A stretch of DNA of 32,955 nucleotides from Geobacteraceae bacterium. GTDB taxonomy: Bacteria > Desulfobacterota > Desulfuromonadia > Geobacterales > Geobacteraceae. Within the stretch, counting starts at the first letter, position 1, and each line of letters begins with the position of its first letter. The position numbers were made by a program, and so were the translations under genes. Below are positions 13,080 to 22,343 of the stretch, one piece after another. Below the pieces are notes generated by a model. It ran no database searches and had not been told where the DNA came from. It was given only the letters and a program-made list of their open reading frames with translations. The stretch is taken from NCBI GenBank assembly GCA_029975275.1, contig JARKPN010000024.1:1-32955 (forward strand), given 5' to 3'.

Positions 13080-16000
13080 ATGAACAGCTGCAGGCACGAC
13101 CTCAACGAAACCCTTGCCGCGGAGCGTGACGCCTGCGCCATCATCTGCTACTGCGGCAAGAGCGGCAGGCCGACCCACGGCAACCTGCGGCGGACCATCG
13201 AGGCACTGGTGAAGATGGGGCACCGGGCCGGCGAGATCAACGGCGAGGGGGACGGCTGCGGGGTCCTGACCGACATACCCAGGCTCCTCTGGCGGGAGGC
13301 CCTGGCGGAGGCGGGCCGCCCCGCCGAACTGGCGGACTCCCCCTGCTTCGCCCTGGGCCACCTGCTGGTCCCCAGGCCCGCCCTGAGCGAGGACCCGGGC
13401 CTGCAGGGAACGATACTGCGTTGTTTCACCGGGCAGGGGATAGAGGTCCTCGCGGAGCGGCCCGGTCCGGTCCGGAGCGAGGTGCTCGCCTCCAACGCCC
13501 GCCGGGGTGAGCCGCTCTACTGGCAGCTGGCCCTCCTCTGCCCGGACCCGAAAGGCGCCCCGGCGCTGCTGGCCTCCCTAGCGACAAGGCTGGAGGAGGA
13601 GTTCCCGGTCCACGTGGCCTCCCTGTCCCGGGACGCGGCAGTTTATAAGGTGCACGGCGCGCCGGAGATCCTGCCCCGCTACTATCCCGAGCTCAAGCGC
13701 AGGGACTTCCTCTCCAGGGTCACCATCGGCCACAGCCGCTATTCCACCAACACCCTCCCCACGGTCCTCCGTGCCCAGCCCTTCGGGCTGTTGGCCCACA
13801 ACGGCGAGATCAACACCATCGAGCGGCTGCGGGACGAGGCGCGCATGATGGGGGTCCGCCTGCCTCGGGGAGGGAGCGATTCCCAGGACCTGAACCGGCT
13901 GCTGGAAGGTCTCATGTTCCGGCACGGCTTTTCCCTGTTCGCGGCCATGGAGATGGTCTTCCCTCCCGTGGCCGGCGAGGCGGACCGGCTGCCGGAGGAG
14001 CCGCGCGCCATGTACGGCCTGTTCCGCCGCTTCCTGACAGCCAGCGCCCAGGGTCCGGCCGCGGTCATCGCACGGTCCGGCGAGAGCTGCGTGCTGAGCG
14101 TCGACGCCCTGGGGCTGCGCCCGCTCTGGTTCGGGGAGACGGAGGAGGAGTACTTCGCCTCCTCCGAGCTGGGGGTCGTGCCCCACGGCGAGATCCTGAG
14201 CGACCCGCTCCCCCTGGCGCCCGGCGAGAAGATCGGTTTGAGACTGGCATCCGGCGGGCCGACCAGGATCTTCCGCCACCACGAGCTGATCTCGGAGGCC
14301 CTGGCGAGCCTGAAGGGGAAGGCCGACCCCGCTGCCCACCTAAGGGAGCTGTTCCCGGCCTCCGGACTCCCCGACCCTCCGGCCGCGGCGTCGGCCCGGT
14401 TCCGCAGGATGGAGGGTCTCTCCCAGGAGAACCTGCTGGCCGCCAACGCCTGGAAGACCAGCGACCTGCTGGCGTTGCGCCAATCGGCCAGAAACGGCCG
14501 GGAACCCATCGCCTCCCTCGGCTACGACGGTCCCCTGGCGGCCCTCTCCAGCATGCGCCAGAACCTGGCCGACTTCTTCAAGGAGCAGGTGGCGGTGGTG
14601 ACCAACCCGGCCATCGACCGGGAGCGGGAGACGGAGCACTTCTCCACCCGGGTGGTGCTGGGGCCCCGCCCGGTGCCGGGGAAGGGGGGGAGGGACGCCG
14701 TGCTGCTGGCTCTCCCCCTGCTGTTTGGGGGGAGGCGCGGCCGGCCTGCGGCGGCCGACATCGAGATTGCCCGGGAGGCCGGGACCTGCACCCTGGAAGC
14801 CCTGCTCGGTTTTTTCTCCACGGTGCGCGGACGCAGCCGCACCCTCTCCTGCACCCTCCGTCCCGGGGAGACGGTGCCGGCGAGCCTGGAGCGGCTCCGT
14901 TCCGAGGCCCTGTCCGCGGTCTCCCGGGGGTGCAGGCTGCTGCTCCTGGACGACGGCGCCGCCTTTGTCGGCACCCTCGGCTACCTGGACCCGGGCCTGG
15001 CCGTGGCCGCGGTCCACCAGGCACTGCGGGACGCGGCATCGGCCAACAACGAGAGCCTGCGGCGGCGGGTCTCCCTGGTGGTGCGCTCCGGTGCCCTGCG
15101 CAACCTGCACGACCTGGTGTTTCTGCTGGGGATGGGCGCCGACGCGCTCTGTCCCTACCTCATGTGGGAGGTGGCGGACGGCGAGGAGAACGGAGTCCGC
15201 GGACTCCTGTCGGTCCTCAGGACCGGCCTGGAGAAGGTGATCTCCACCATGGGGACCCACGAGATCGGAGGGTACGGCAGGTACTTCGCCTCGGTGGGCC
15301 TGTCGGACCAGGTGGCCGGGCTGTTCGGGGTCCCCAATTTCTGCGGCGCGCACGACAGGGGGCTTACCTTCGAGCGGCTGGAGCGGGACGGCAGGGAGCG
15401 GCGGGCCGTGGCCCGGAGTCGGGGCAGGAAGGCCATCGAGCCCCAGTTCCGCATCTATCCCCGCATCTGGAAGATGGTCGGGGCGGTGGCCAAGATGGAG
15501 GAGAACTACGCCGAGCTGTCGCGCCTGGTGCGGAACCTGGAGAAGGAGAACCCGGTGGCGATCCGCCACCTGGCCGATTTCCGCTTCCAGGAGGAGGTGG
15601 CCGTGGACCCGGACGAGGTGGACGCCTCGGTCGGGGGACACGACCTGCCGATCCTGATCTCGGCCATGAGCTTCGGCTCCCAGGGGGAGACCCCGTTCCG
15701 GATCTATGCCGAGGCGGCCCGGCGGCTGAACATCGTCTGCATGAACGGCGAGGGGGGGGAGATCGCCGACATGCTGGGGAACTACCGCGGGAACCGGGGC
15801 CAGCAGGTGGCCTCGGGCAGGTTCGGGGTGACCATGGAGTACCTGAACTCCACCGACTTCCTGGAGATCAAGGTGGGGCAGGGGGCCAAGCCGGGCGAGG
15901 GGGGGCACCTGCCGGGCTTCAAGGTGACCGACAAGATCGCCGCGGCCCGCCACGCGGTCCCGGGCGTCACCCTCATCTCCCCATCCAACAACCACGACAT

Positions 16001-17615
16001 CTACTCCATCGAGGACCTGGCCCAGATCGTGGAAGAGCTCCGCACAGCCAACCCCCGGGCCAGGATATCGGTCAAGGTGCCGTCGGTGGCCGGCATCGGC
16101 ACCATCTCCCTCGGGATCGCCAAGGCCGGGGCCGACATCATCACCATCAGCGGCTACGACGGCGGCACCGGCGCGGCCCGCAGGCACGCCGTCAAGTACG
16201 TGGGCTTCCCGGTGGAGATAGGGGTGCGCGAGGCCCATTGCGCCCTGACCGGGGCCGGGATGCGGGACCGGGTGGAGATCTGGGCCGACGGCGGCATGAA
16301 GACCGGCCGGGACGTGGTGAAGATGCTGCTGCTGGGGGCCGACCGGGTCGGCTTCGGCACCATGGCCATGGTGGTCATCGGCTGCACCGTCTGCCGCGGC
16401 TGCCACCTGGGGACCTGTCACGTGGGGATCGCCACCCAGATCGAGACCCCGGAGGAGGCCAGGGCCAGGGGGCTCAAGCGCTTCGTCCCCCGGGTGCTGG
16501 AGAACGGGGTCATCTACCAGACCACCTTCTTCCGGGCGCTGGGGAGGGAGATCCGCACCCTGACCGCCAAGCTGGGGTTCCGCAGGACCCGGGACCTGGT
16601 GGGGCAGGCCCATCTGCTGGAGCAGACCAGGGGGCTGGAGCTGCTGGACCTTTCCGCCCTGCTGGCCCCGTCCCCGGCCGGTGCGGCCCCCCGTCTGGAC
16701 GATTCGGTCAGGATCATCCGCAAACCCCTCAACTACCTCACCTCCCTGATCTCGGGACTCATGACCGAGGCCTTCGCCGGAGGCGACGACCGGGTCCACT
16801 ACGACGACGACAGCGCCTCCAGCTCGGACCGGGCCATCGGCACCTACCTGTCCGGCGCCCTGGTCCGGGCCGGACGGGAAGGCAGGCTGACCGGCGCACG
16901 GGAGGCCATGCTCCACTTCCGGCGCGATTCCATCCCGGGTAACGGCCTGGGCGCCTTCAACATCGACCCGGTCTCAATCCTGGTGGAAGGCGGGGCGCAG
17001 GACGGGGTGGGGAAGTCGGCCGGCGGCGGCGGGATAGTGGTCCTGAAGGGGGAGAACCGCCATGGGGTCAGGGTCGGCGGCTCGGTGGGAAAGGGGCTGG
17101 CCTACGGCGCCCAGGGAGGGACCTTCCTGATCCAGGGAGACGCCGACAGCAGGGCCTGCATCCGCCTGTCCGGCGCCAGGGTGGTGCTGGGGGGCCGTAT
17201 CCGGCGGCCCCTGGACGATTCCCTCGGCTACCTGGCCGAACGGGCCAACCTGAAGGGGTTCGCCTTCGAGTACATGACCGACGGCGTGGCGGTGGTGCTC
17301 GGCGATCCCGGTCCCTGGATCTGCTCCGGTATGACCGGAGGGACCGTCTATTGCCGCCTCGATCCGGCAATGGGGCTGGACCGGGAGGCCCTGCGCCGCC
17401 GCATCGCCTGCGGCGCCCACGTGGAGCTGCGCGACCTGGAGGAGGACGACATCGGGGAGTTGGAGGATCTCCTGCTCCGCTACCACTGGGAACTGCTCCA
17501 CTCCCACCAGGACGAGGAGGCCGACTGGGTCGAGGGGGTCGTGGCCCACTGCCGGACCGGCTTCGTCAAGATCGTTGCCGAGGCGGCACCGGCAGTGGTA
17601 CCGTCGGACGAATAA
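13080..17615 (+). CDS. gltB: Glutamate synthase large subunit (single long polypeptide)
   Basis: A 1511-residue glutamate synthase large chain, making glutamate from glutamine and 2-oxoglutarate. Domains in order: class II glutamine amidotransferase (about 19-430; Cys19 in ERDACA should become the N-terminal nucleophile after propeptide removal), central domain (about 450-730), FMN-binding synthase barrel (about 780-1190) and a C-terminal GXGXG beta-helix (about 1250-1490). Cys1102, Cys1108 and Cys1113 give the CX5CX4C pattern of the [3Fe-4S] site. ATG 13080 is chosen for the GGAGG at 13071-13075 and the short propeptide; an ATG at 13020 adds an unlikely extension. The usual Gly after the catalytic Cys is Ala. 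No gltD lies next to it. Confidence 0.96.
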   Translation: MNSCRHDLNETLAAERDACAIICYCGKSGRPTHGNLRRTIEALVKMGHRAGEINGEGDGCGVLTDIPRLLWREALAEAGRPAELADSPCFALGHLLVPRPALSEDPGLQGTILRCFTGQGIEVLAERPGPVRSEVLASNARRGEPLYWQLALLCPDPKGAPALLASLATRLEEEFPVHVASLSRDAAVYKVHGAPEILPRYYPELKRRDFLSRVTIGHSRYSTNTLPTVLRAQPFGLLAHNGEINTIERLRDEARMMGVRLPRGGSDSQDLNRLLEGLMFRHGFSLFAAMEMVFPPVAGEADRLPEEPRAMYGLFRRFLTASAQGPAAVIARSGESCVLSVDALGLRPLWFGETEEEYFASSELGVVPHGEILSDPLPLAPGEKIGLRLASGGPTRIFRHHELISEALASLKGKADPAAHLRELFPASGLPDPPAAASARFRRMEGLSQENLLAANAWKTSDLLALRQSARNGREPIASLGYDGPLAALSSMRQNLADFFKEQVAVVTNPAIDRERETEHFSTRVVLGPRPVPGKGGRDAVLLALPLLFGGRRGRPAAADIEIAREAGTCTLEALLGFFSTVRGRSRTLSCTLRPGETVPASLERLRSEALSAVSRGCRLLLLDDGAAFVGTLGYLDPGLAVAAVHQALRDAASANNESLRRRVSLVVRSGALRNLHDLVFLLGMGADALCPYLMWEVADGEENGVRGLLSVLRTGLEKVISTMGTHEIGGYGRYFASVGLSDQVAGLFGVPNFCGAHDRGLTFERLERDGRERRAVARSRGRKAIEPQFRIYPRIWKMVGAVAKMEENYAELSRLVRNLEKENPVAIRHLADFRFQEEVAVDPDEVDASVGGHDLPILISAMSFGSQGETPFRIYAEAARRLNIVCMNGEGGEIADMLGNYRGNRGQQVASGRFGVTMEYLNSTDFLEIKVGQGAKPGEGGHLPGFKVTDKIAAARHAVPGVTLISPSNNHDIYSIEDLAQIVEELRTANPRARISVKVPSVAGIGTISLGIAKAGADIITISGYDGGTGAARRHAVKYVGFPVEIGVREAHCALTGAGMRDRVEIWADGGMKTGRDVVKMLLLGADRVGFGTMAMVVIGCTVCRGCHLGTCHVGIATQIETPEEARARGLKRFVPRVLENGVIYQTTFFRALGREIRTLTAKLGFRRTRDLVGQAHLLEQTRGLELLDLSALLAPSPAGAAPRLDDSVRIIRKPLNYLTSLISGLMTEAFAGGDDRVHYDDDSASSSDRAIGTYLSGALVRAGREGRLTGAREAMLHFRRDSIPGNGLGAFNIDPVSILVEGGAQDGVGKSAGGGGIVVLKGENRHGVRVGGSVGKGLAYGAQGGTFLIQGDADSRACIRLSGARVVLGGRIRRPLDDSLGYLAERANLKGFAFEYMTDGVAVVLGDPGPWICSGMTGGTVYCRLDPAMGLDREALRRRIACGAHVELRDLEEDDIGELEDLLLRYHWELLHSHQDEEADWVEGVVAHCRTGFVKIVAEAAPAVVPSDE

Positions 17616-17626
17616 ATAGCAACCTT

Positions 17627-17688
17627 GATCCGTGACGCCCTCACGCTCTCGTCCGCGCGGAACGCCTCGGCTTCAGACGTCACGGATC
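17627..17688. repeat. 11-bp perfect inverted repeat after gltB
   Basis: GATCCGTGACG (17627-17637) and CGTCACGGATC (17678-17688) are perfect complements with 40 bases between. There is no T-run, so it is not a classical terminator. It could be a stem that ends or stabilises the gltB mRNA, or a second small repeat next to the MITE-like element. Confidence 0.5.
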
Positions 17689-17698
17689 CAGCTAACTA

Positions 17699-17904
17699 GT
17701 ATCCATCCGGAAAGTGCCGGTTGGGGTCGGACCGGAACTTCCCCGAAGCCCCTCGTAATCGGACGCCGAACTTCACCGGTACAATGGCCCTCATGCCGGA
17801 ATAGGCAGCTGTCTCCCGAACATGCAGAGGTTCCGCACGAGAGGTTCCGTGAAAGCCCCGGTCCGACCCTGACGGACATTTTTCAGAAGTTTCCGGATAG
17901 ACAC
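17699..17904. mobile_element. MITE-like palindromic element, copy 2 (inverted relative to copy 1)
   Basis: A 206-bp element whose reverse complement aligns along its whole length with 12745-12948. Its ends are GTATCCATCCGGAAA (17699-17713) and TTTCCGGATAGACAC (17890-17904). Long identical blocks shared with copy 1 include CGGACCGGGGCTTTCACGG (reverse strand) and the CGTCCGATTACGAGG block; other parts have drifted. The two copies bracket gltB as an inverted pair. Contains no coding gene. It occupies much of the 435-bp gap between gltB and uvrC. Confidence 0.8.
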
Positions 17905-17979
17905 TAAATAAATTTGCATGTGGCTAGCGTGAATTCTTAATGGTGGTGAACTTTAAGTTCATCCCAAGCCCCTCCTTGT

Positions 17980-18009
17980 CCCCCGGTCAGCCCAGGCCGG
18001 GGGATTTTT
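17980..18009 (+). terminator. Intrinsic terminator, + strand, upstream of uvrC's 3' end
   Basis: CCCCCGG (17980-17986) pairs with CCGGGGG (17997-18003) around a ten-base loop and is followed by ATTTTT. It points in the + direction although the nearest + gene, gltB, ends 365 nt earlier; it may end the gltB transcript after the MITE or end a small RNA starting after 17905. A palindrome TGAACTTTAAGTTCA lies just before it at 17947-17961. Confidence 0.7.
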
Positions 18010-18050
18010 CGTCCGGCTTCAGCCGCCCCATGACGCGAGGGATGCGGGGT

Positions 18051-19874
18051 TCACGGATGGCGCAGATGCTCCCGCAACGCTTCCGCGATCTTCCGGCTGA
18101 TGCCGGGCACCGCCATCAGCTCCTCCACGGTCGCCTCCCGCAGCTTTTTCAGGCTGCCGAAGTGTTTCAGCAGCCCTTTCCAGCGCTTCTCGCCCACCCC
18201 GGGGATCCCGCCGACGGAAGGTTGCATGGTCTCCCTGCCGCGCAGCTTCTTGTGATAGGTTATGGCAAAGCGGTGGGCCTCGTCCCTGACCCGGGCCAGG
18301 AGCAGCAGGGGAGCCGAGTTCTGGCGCAGCACCACCGGGTTCTTCCTCCCCGGCAGAAAGACCCGCTCGTCGCTCCGCAGGAGATCCTCCTGCTCCGCTC
18401 CCCTTTCCACCCGGCTTTTTGCCAGGGACGCGGCATCGGGGCCGGCGACTCCCAACTCGGCCAGCACGGCGGTGAGCACGTTCAACTGACCCGGGCCGCC
18501 GTCCACCAGGATCAGGTCCGGGAGGGGATCGTCGCTCCCGCTGCCGGTGAACCGGCGGGACAGGACCTGCCGCATCATGCCGTAGTCGTCGGCCTGCTCC
18601 ATCCCTCTGATGCGGTAGCGCCGGTAGCCGTTCCTGTCCGGCAGGCCGTCCATGAACACCACCCTGCTCCCCACCGCGTGCCTCCCCTGGATGTTGGAGA
18701 TGTCGTAGCATTCGATGCGGCGGGGGAGGTTGGCCAGGTGGAGCCGCTGCTTGAGCCCATCGAGCATACCCTCCACGCCTTCCCTGGATCGCAGCCCCTC
18801 CTCGGCGGCCGATTCGGCGTTCTTGACCGCCAGCCTGACCAGGTCGGCCTTGGTGCCGCGCCTCGGCAGCACGATGGCGACCCGTTTCCCCCTTCTCTCG
18901 GATAGGAGCTCCTCCAGGGCTTCGGGCTCGGGGATGCGAAGCGGAAGGAGCAGCTCCTCCGGGACGTAGACCTCGCGGTTGTAGTATTCGTTCAGGAACG
19001 ACGCGATCCCCTCGGCATCGTCCATCTCCCAGTTGAACGAGAAGTTCCTGCCGCCGATAAGGTTTCCGCCCCGGATGAACAGGATCGCGATATCGAACCG
19101 GTTCTCCCGCCGGGTGTAGCCGAGAGCGTCCATGTCTCCCCCGGCGGTCACCATTTTCTGCTTTTCTATGGTTATCTCCACCGAGCGTATCAGGTCCCTG
19201 AAACGTGCCGCCGCTTCGAAGTGCTCGGCCGCCGCGGCCTCCTCCATCCTTTTTTTCAGCGCCTTCAGCAGGTCGCGGTTCTTCCCTTCCAGGAACAGGG
19301 CCGCCCCCTCCGCCAGGGCCGCGTACTCCTCCCGGGAGATCAGCCCCTGGCAGGGGGCCGAGCACTGCCGGAGCTGGTAATAGAGGCATGGCCTGCCGCG
19401 GCGCCTGCAGGTCTCCAGGGGGTAGTGGCGCAGGGGGAACAGCCGGTACAGCTGCTTCAGCGCGTCACGGGCCGCCGAAGCGGACGAGTAGGGGCCGAAG
19501 TAGCGGGCACCGTCGGGGGTTACCCTCCGGATGATGGTGAGGCGGGGAAACTCCTCCCTGGGGTCCATGCGGAGCGAGAAATAGGTCTTGTCGTCGCGCA
19601 GGTTTATATTGTATCTGGGCCGGTGCCGCTTGATAAGGGTGTTCTCGAGGATCAGGGCCTCTTTTTCGGTGTCGGTGACGATATACTCGATATCCGCCAC
19701 CCGTGCCATGAGGAACGGTATCTGGTAGCGGCCGTCCCGGCCGGGAGCGAGGTAGGAACGGACCCGTGCCCGGAGGTTCTTGGCCTTGCCCACGTAGATG
19801 ACTGCGTCCGCGGAGTTCCGCATGAGGTAGACTCCGGGTGAAGCCGGAAACGCTTTTATCCTGTCGGGTTTCAT
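18051..19874 (-). CDS. uvrC: Excinuclease ABC subunit C
   Basis: A 607-residue UvrC, the dual-incision nuclease of nucleotide excision repair working with UvrA and UvrB. Domains in order: GIY-YIG nuclease (about 10-90; PGVYLMRN and [17 protein letters not shown]), a Cys-containing linker, the UVR motif that contacts UvrB ([13 protein letters not shown]), the RNase H-like second nuclease ([11 protein letters not shown] and [13 protein letters not shown]) and a C-terminal helix-hairpin-helix pair ending in ALREHL. Length is normal. ATG 19874 gives the standard N-terminus. No Shine-Dalgarno is seen and a TATAAT box lies only six bases upstream, so the mRNA may be leaderless. Confidence 0.97.
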   Translation of the reverse strand: MKPDRIKAFPASPGVYLMRNSADAVIYVGKAKNLRARVRSYLAPGRDGRYQIPFLMARVADIEYIVTDTEKEALILENTLIKRHRPRYNINLRDDKTYFSLRMDPREEFPRLTIIRRVTPDGARYFGPYSSASAARDALKQLYRLFPLRHYPLETCRRRGRPCLYYQLRQCSAPCQGLISREEYAALAEGAALFLEGKNRDLLKALKKRMEEAAAAEHFEAAARFRDLIRSVEITIEKQKMVTAGGDMDALGYTRRENRFDIAILFIRGGNLIGGRNFSFNWEMDDAEGIASFLNEYYNREVYVPEELLLPLRIPEPEALEELLSERRGKRVAIVLPRRGTKADLVRLAVKNAESAAEEGLRSREGVEGMLDGLKQRLHLANLPRRIECYDISNIQGRHAVGSRVVFMDGLPDRNGYRRYRIRGMEQADDYGMMRQVLSRRFTGSGSDDPLPDLILVDGGPGQLNVLTAVLAELGVAGPDAASLAKSRVERGAEQEDLLRSDERVFLPGRKNPVVLRQNSAPLLLLARVRDEAHRFAITYHKKLRGRETMQPSVGGIPGVGEKRWKGLLKHFGSLKKLREATVEELMAVPGISRKIAEALREHLRHP

Positions 19875-19880
19875 GGGAGC

Positions 19881-19886
19881 ATTATA
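19881..19886 (-). promoter_or_regulatory. TATAAT -10 box close to the uvrC start
   Basis: The minus strand reads TATAAT at 19886-19881. Transcription would begin about 7 nt further on, at or next to the A of the uvrC ATG. The -35 region (CACGTT) is poor. Either transcription is leaderless or the box is chance. Confidence 0.35.
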
Positions 19887-20049
19887 TATCCATATCTCCC
19901 GGCAACGTGAAGGGAAATTATTTGGTTTCCGTCCAGGCAAGCGCCACCGGATCCGGCAAGGGGAATTTTTTCCGGAGCTGCTCGATTTTTCAGAGAAAGT
20001 AGGGTAAGATTGTGAAGCTGACGGAACACTTTTCATGAGGTGGGAGGCC

Positions 20050-20493
20050 ATGGAACAGCCGCGCACGGAAGAGGTCTTTGTAAAGGGAATCGATGCCTTG
20101 GAGAACGGCCACATATACCTGGCTCTGGCCTGTTTCGAGCAGGCCGCGGCCATCGAGAGGACCCCCCTGCACTGCTCCTATCTGGCCTATTGCCTGGCAA
20201 AGGTCCGCTCCCTGTTTCCCGATGCCGTCGCCCTCTGCCGCGAGGCCATCAGGGAGGACCCCGGCAATGCGTTGCACTACCTGCACCTGGGGCGCGTCTA
20301 TCTCATGTCAGGGGACAGGAGCCAGGCACTGGATGTCCTGCGGGAAGGGCTGGGCTGCGAGGGAAGGGAGGCCGTGCTCCGCGAGTTGACCCTGCTGGGG
20401 GAGCGGAAGAGGCCCCTGTTTCAGTCGTTGGCCCGAAGTCACCCCGTCAACCGGTATCTCGGCATACTGCTGAAGAGGCTGGGCGTACGATGA
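20050..20493 (+). CDS. TPR-repeat protein
   Basis: A 147-residue soluble protein with at least two tetratricopeptide repeats (about residues 10-43 and 45-100; for example [25 protein letters not shown]). Such domains bind partner proteins; the partner is unknown. It is divergent from uvrC and 79 nt upstream of recO, in the same direction. ATG 20050 is chosen because AGGTGG lies at the right distance; an in-frame ATG at 20035 is possible. A TAAGAT -10-like box lies at 20005-20010 with no good -35. Confidence 0.82.
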   Translation: MEQPRTEEVFVKGIDALENGHIYLALACFEQAAAIERTPLHCSYLAYCLAKVRSLFPDAVALCREAIREDPGNALHYLHLGRVYLMSGDRSQALDVLREGLGCEGREAVLRELTLLGERKRPLFQSLARSHPVNRYLGILLKRLGVR

Positions 20494-20572
20494 CCCCCAT
20501 GCCTTCAGTCTTCCAATACGGGCACCATCCCGTCCCGTCGGCAGACGAAACCATTCCCGTAGAGTCTCTCCC

Positions 20573-21319
20573 GTGGCCATAACCGACTGCGAAGCCCTGG
20601 TGCTCGCCGCGGCCGATTTTGCCGAGGCCGACCGGATCGTCACTCTGTTCACCCGCGAGCAGGGCAAAGTCCGCGCAGTGGCCCGGCACGCGAAACGGAG
20701 CGTCAGGCGTTTCGGCGGCGCCCTGGAAACCTTTGCACGCCTGCGGGTGCAGCTGGTTCTGAAGGAAGGGCTCTGCTCCCTCAGGATGGCCGACATCATA
20801 AGCGTGTTTCCGGCAATCAGGGGAGAACTGGCGAAGATCGGCCATGCCGGATATGCCTGCGAGGTCGTCGACCGGCTGCTGCCGGAGGCGCTCAGCAACC
20901 CGCGGCTCTACCGCCTGCTGGTTTCCTACCTGGAACACCTGGAAGCCTTTCCGCCTACCCAGGACGGCCGTCGCTTTTTCGAGGTGAACCTGCTCAACAT
21001 TCTTGGATACCGCCTCCCTCTGGAGAACTGTGTCCGTTGCGGTGCCGGGCTTGCCGCCGGGCCGGGACCGGCCCTGTTCACCGGGACCGGCGAGCTGCTC
21101 TGCGGACGCTGCGGCGGCGGAGGGCGTCCCGTCGGTGCGGAAACGCTCCTCCTCCTCAGGAGGTCCATGGAGACCGGTCGTTTCGGCGCCGTCCGCTTCC
21201 CCCCGGAGGCCCTTTCCGAGGCCGGCGCAGTCCTGGACGCCGCCATCGGCTCACACCTTGTCCGGCCACTCAATTCCCTCCTTTTCCTGCGGGAGGTGCC
21301 CGGTGCCGACCCGGGCTGA
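20573..21319 (+). CDS. recO: DNA repair protein RecO
   Basis: A 248-residue RecO, which anneals ssDNA and with RecR loads RecA in the RecF pathway. The N-terminal OB-fold (about 1-80; LVLAAADFAEADRIVTLFT) is followed by the helical domain and a four-Cys zinc site (Cys153, Cys156, Cys177, Cys180), all intact. The start is GTG at 20573; the family's short N-terminus before the first strand supports it. A sigma-70 promoter for the next genes begins right after its stop. Confidence 0.94.
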   Translation: MAITDCEALVLAAADFAEADRIVTLFTREQGKVRAVARHAKRSVRRFGGALETFARLRVQLVLKEGLCSLRMADIISVFPAIRGELAKIGHAGYACEVVDRLLPEALSNPRLYRLLVSYLEHLEAFPPTQDGRRFFEVNLLNILGYRLPLENCVRCGAGLAAGPGPALFTGTGELLCGRCGGGGRPVGAETLLLLRRSMETGRFGAVRFPPEALSEAGAVLDAAIGSHLVRPLNSLLFLREVPGADPG

Positions 21320-21333
21320 AAAGCCGATAATCC

Positions 21334-21362
21334 TTGACACGAAAGGTAGTTACGGGTAACCT
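21334..21362 (+). promoter_or_regulatory. Sigma-70 promoter of glyQS
   Basis: Consensus TTGACA (21334-21339), a 17-nt spacer and TAACCT (21357-21362) lie about 100 nt before the glyQ start. This leaves a leader of roughly 90 nt. I see no T-box-like structure in it. Confidence 0.65.
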
Positions 21363-21461
21363 AGCGAGTCTCGAAGTTTTAGTGATACTTAAACTTGAAT
21401 CGTGAGACCGGAAATTGCCCTGTTCCCGTTTCGCCGTATTCGATCCGCCGGAGGAGCCGTT

Positions 21462-22343
21462 TTGACCTTTCAAGACCTGATCCTTTCCCTTCAGGGTTAT
21501 TGGGCCGGACAGGGGTGCGTCATTCAACAGCCCTATGACGTGGAAAAGGGGGCCGGGACATTCAATCCCGCCACCTTTCTGCGCGTCCTTGGTCCCGAGC
21601 CGTGGAACGTTGCCTACGTGGAGCCGTCGCGCCGCCCCACCGACGGCCGCTACGGGGAGAACCCGAACCGCCTGCAGCACTACTACCAGTTCCAGGTGAT
21701 CATGAAGCCGTCACCGCTGAACATACTCGACCTCTACATCGACTCCCTCAGGGCTTTCGGCATCAACCCCAACCAGCATGACATCCGCTTCGTGGAAGAC
21801 GACTGGGAATCCCCCACCCTGGGGGCCTGGGGGCTCGGATGGGAGGTCTGGCTGGACGGCATGGAGATCACCCAGTTCACCTATTTCCAGCAGGCCGGCG
21901 GCATCGACCTGAAACCGGTCTCCTCCGAGATCACCTATGGCTGCGAGCGCATCGCCATGTACCTGCAGGGGGTGGACAACGTCTATGACCTGGAATGGGT
22001 CAAAGGGGTGAAATACGGCGACATCCACCACCAGACCGAGGTGGAATTCTCCCGCTACAACTTCGAGGAAGCCGATGTGGACATGCTGCTGAACCTGTTC
22101 AACATGTACGAACGGGAATGCATCCGCCTCGCCGAGGGGGGGTTGGTCCTGCCGGCATACGATTACGTCATGAAGTGCTCCCACGCCTTCAACCTGCTGG
22201 ATGCCCGCGGCGCCATCTCGGTGACCGAGCGGGCCTCGTACATCGGAAGGGTGAGGAACGTGGCCCGGCTCTGCGCCGAGGGGTACCTGGCGCTGCGTGA
22301 GCGGCTCGGTTTCCCGCTGCTGAAAGGGGGAAGACCGGCATGA
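21462..22343 (+). CDS. glyQ: Glycine-tRNA ligase alpha subunit
   Basis: A 293-residue catalytic alpha chain of the bacterial alpha2beta2 glycyl-tRNA synthetase. It has the family start [13 protein letters not shown], then the class II motif regions ([39 protein letters not shown], and [15 protein letters not shown]). The start is TTG at 21462, chosen because GGAGGAG lies at 21450-21456 and the N-terminus then matches the family; a frame opening at 21402 has no support. It overlaps glyS by four bases (ATGA), so alpha and beta are made in step. Confidence 0.97.
   Translation: MTFQDLILSLQGYWAGQGCVIQQPYDVEKGAGTFNPATFLRVLGPEPWNVAYVEPSRRPTDGRYGENPNRLQHYYQFQVIMKPSPLNILDLYIDSLRAFGINPNQHDIRFVEDDWESPTLGAWGLGWEVWLDGMEITQFTYFQQAGGIDLKPVSSEITYGCERIAMYLQGVDNVYDLEWVKGVKYGDIHHQTEVEFSRYNFEEADVDMLLNLFNMYERECIRLAEGGLVLPAYDYVMKCSHAFNLLDARGAISVTERASYIGRVRNVARLCAEGYLALRERLGFPLLKGGRPA

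Noticed and set aside
12060-13361. Long minus-strand frame of 433 codons upstream of and including the first part of the peroxiredoxin
   Set aside because: It runs through the holin-like gene in another frame, the MITE-like element and the start of gltB. Only its last 75 codons (from ATG 12287) are real, as the N-terminal part of the selenoprotein.
14340-16916. 858-codon minus-strand frame inside gltB
   Set aside because: Antisense shadow of a high-GC gene; low-complexity His/Gly/Pro/Gln-rich translation, no domain or ribosome site. The same applies to the 861-codon frame opposite ppdK and the 603-codon frame opposite glyS.
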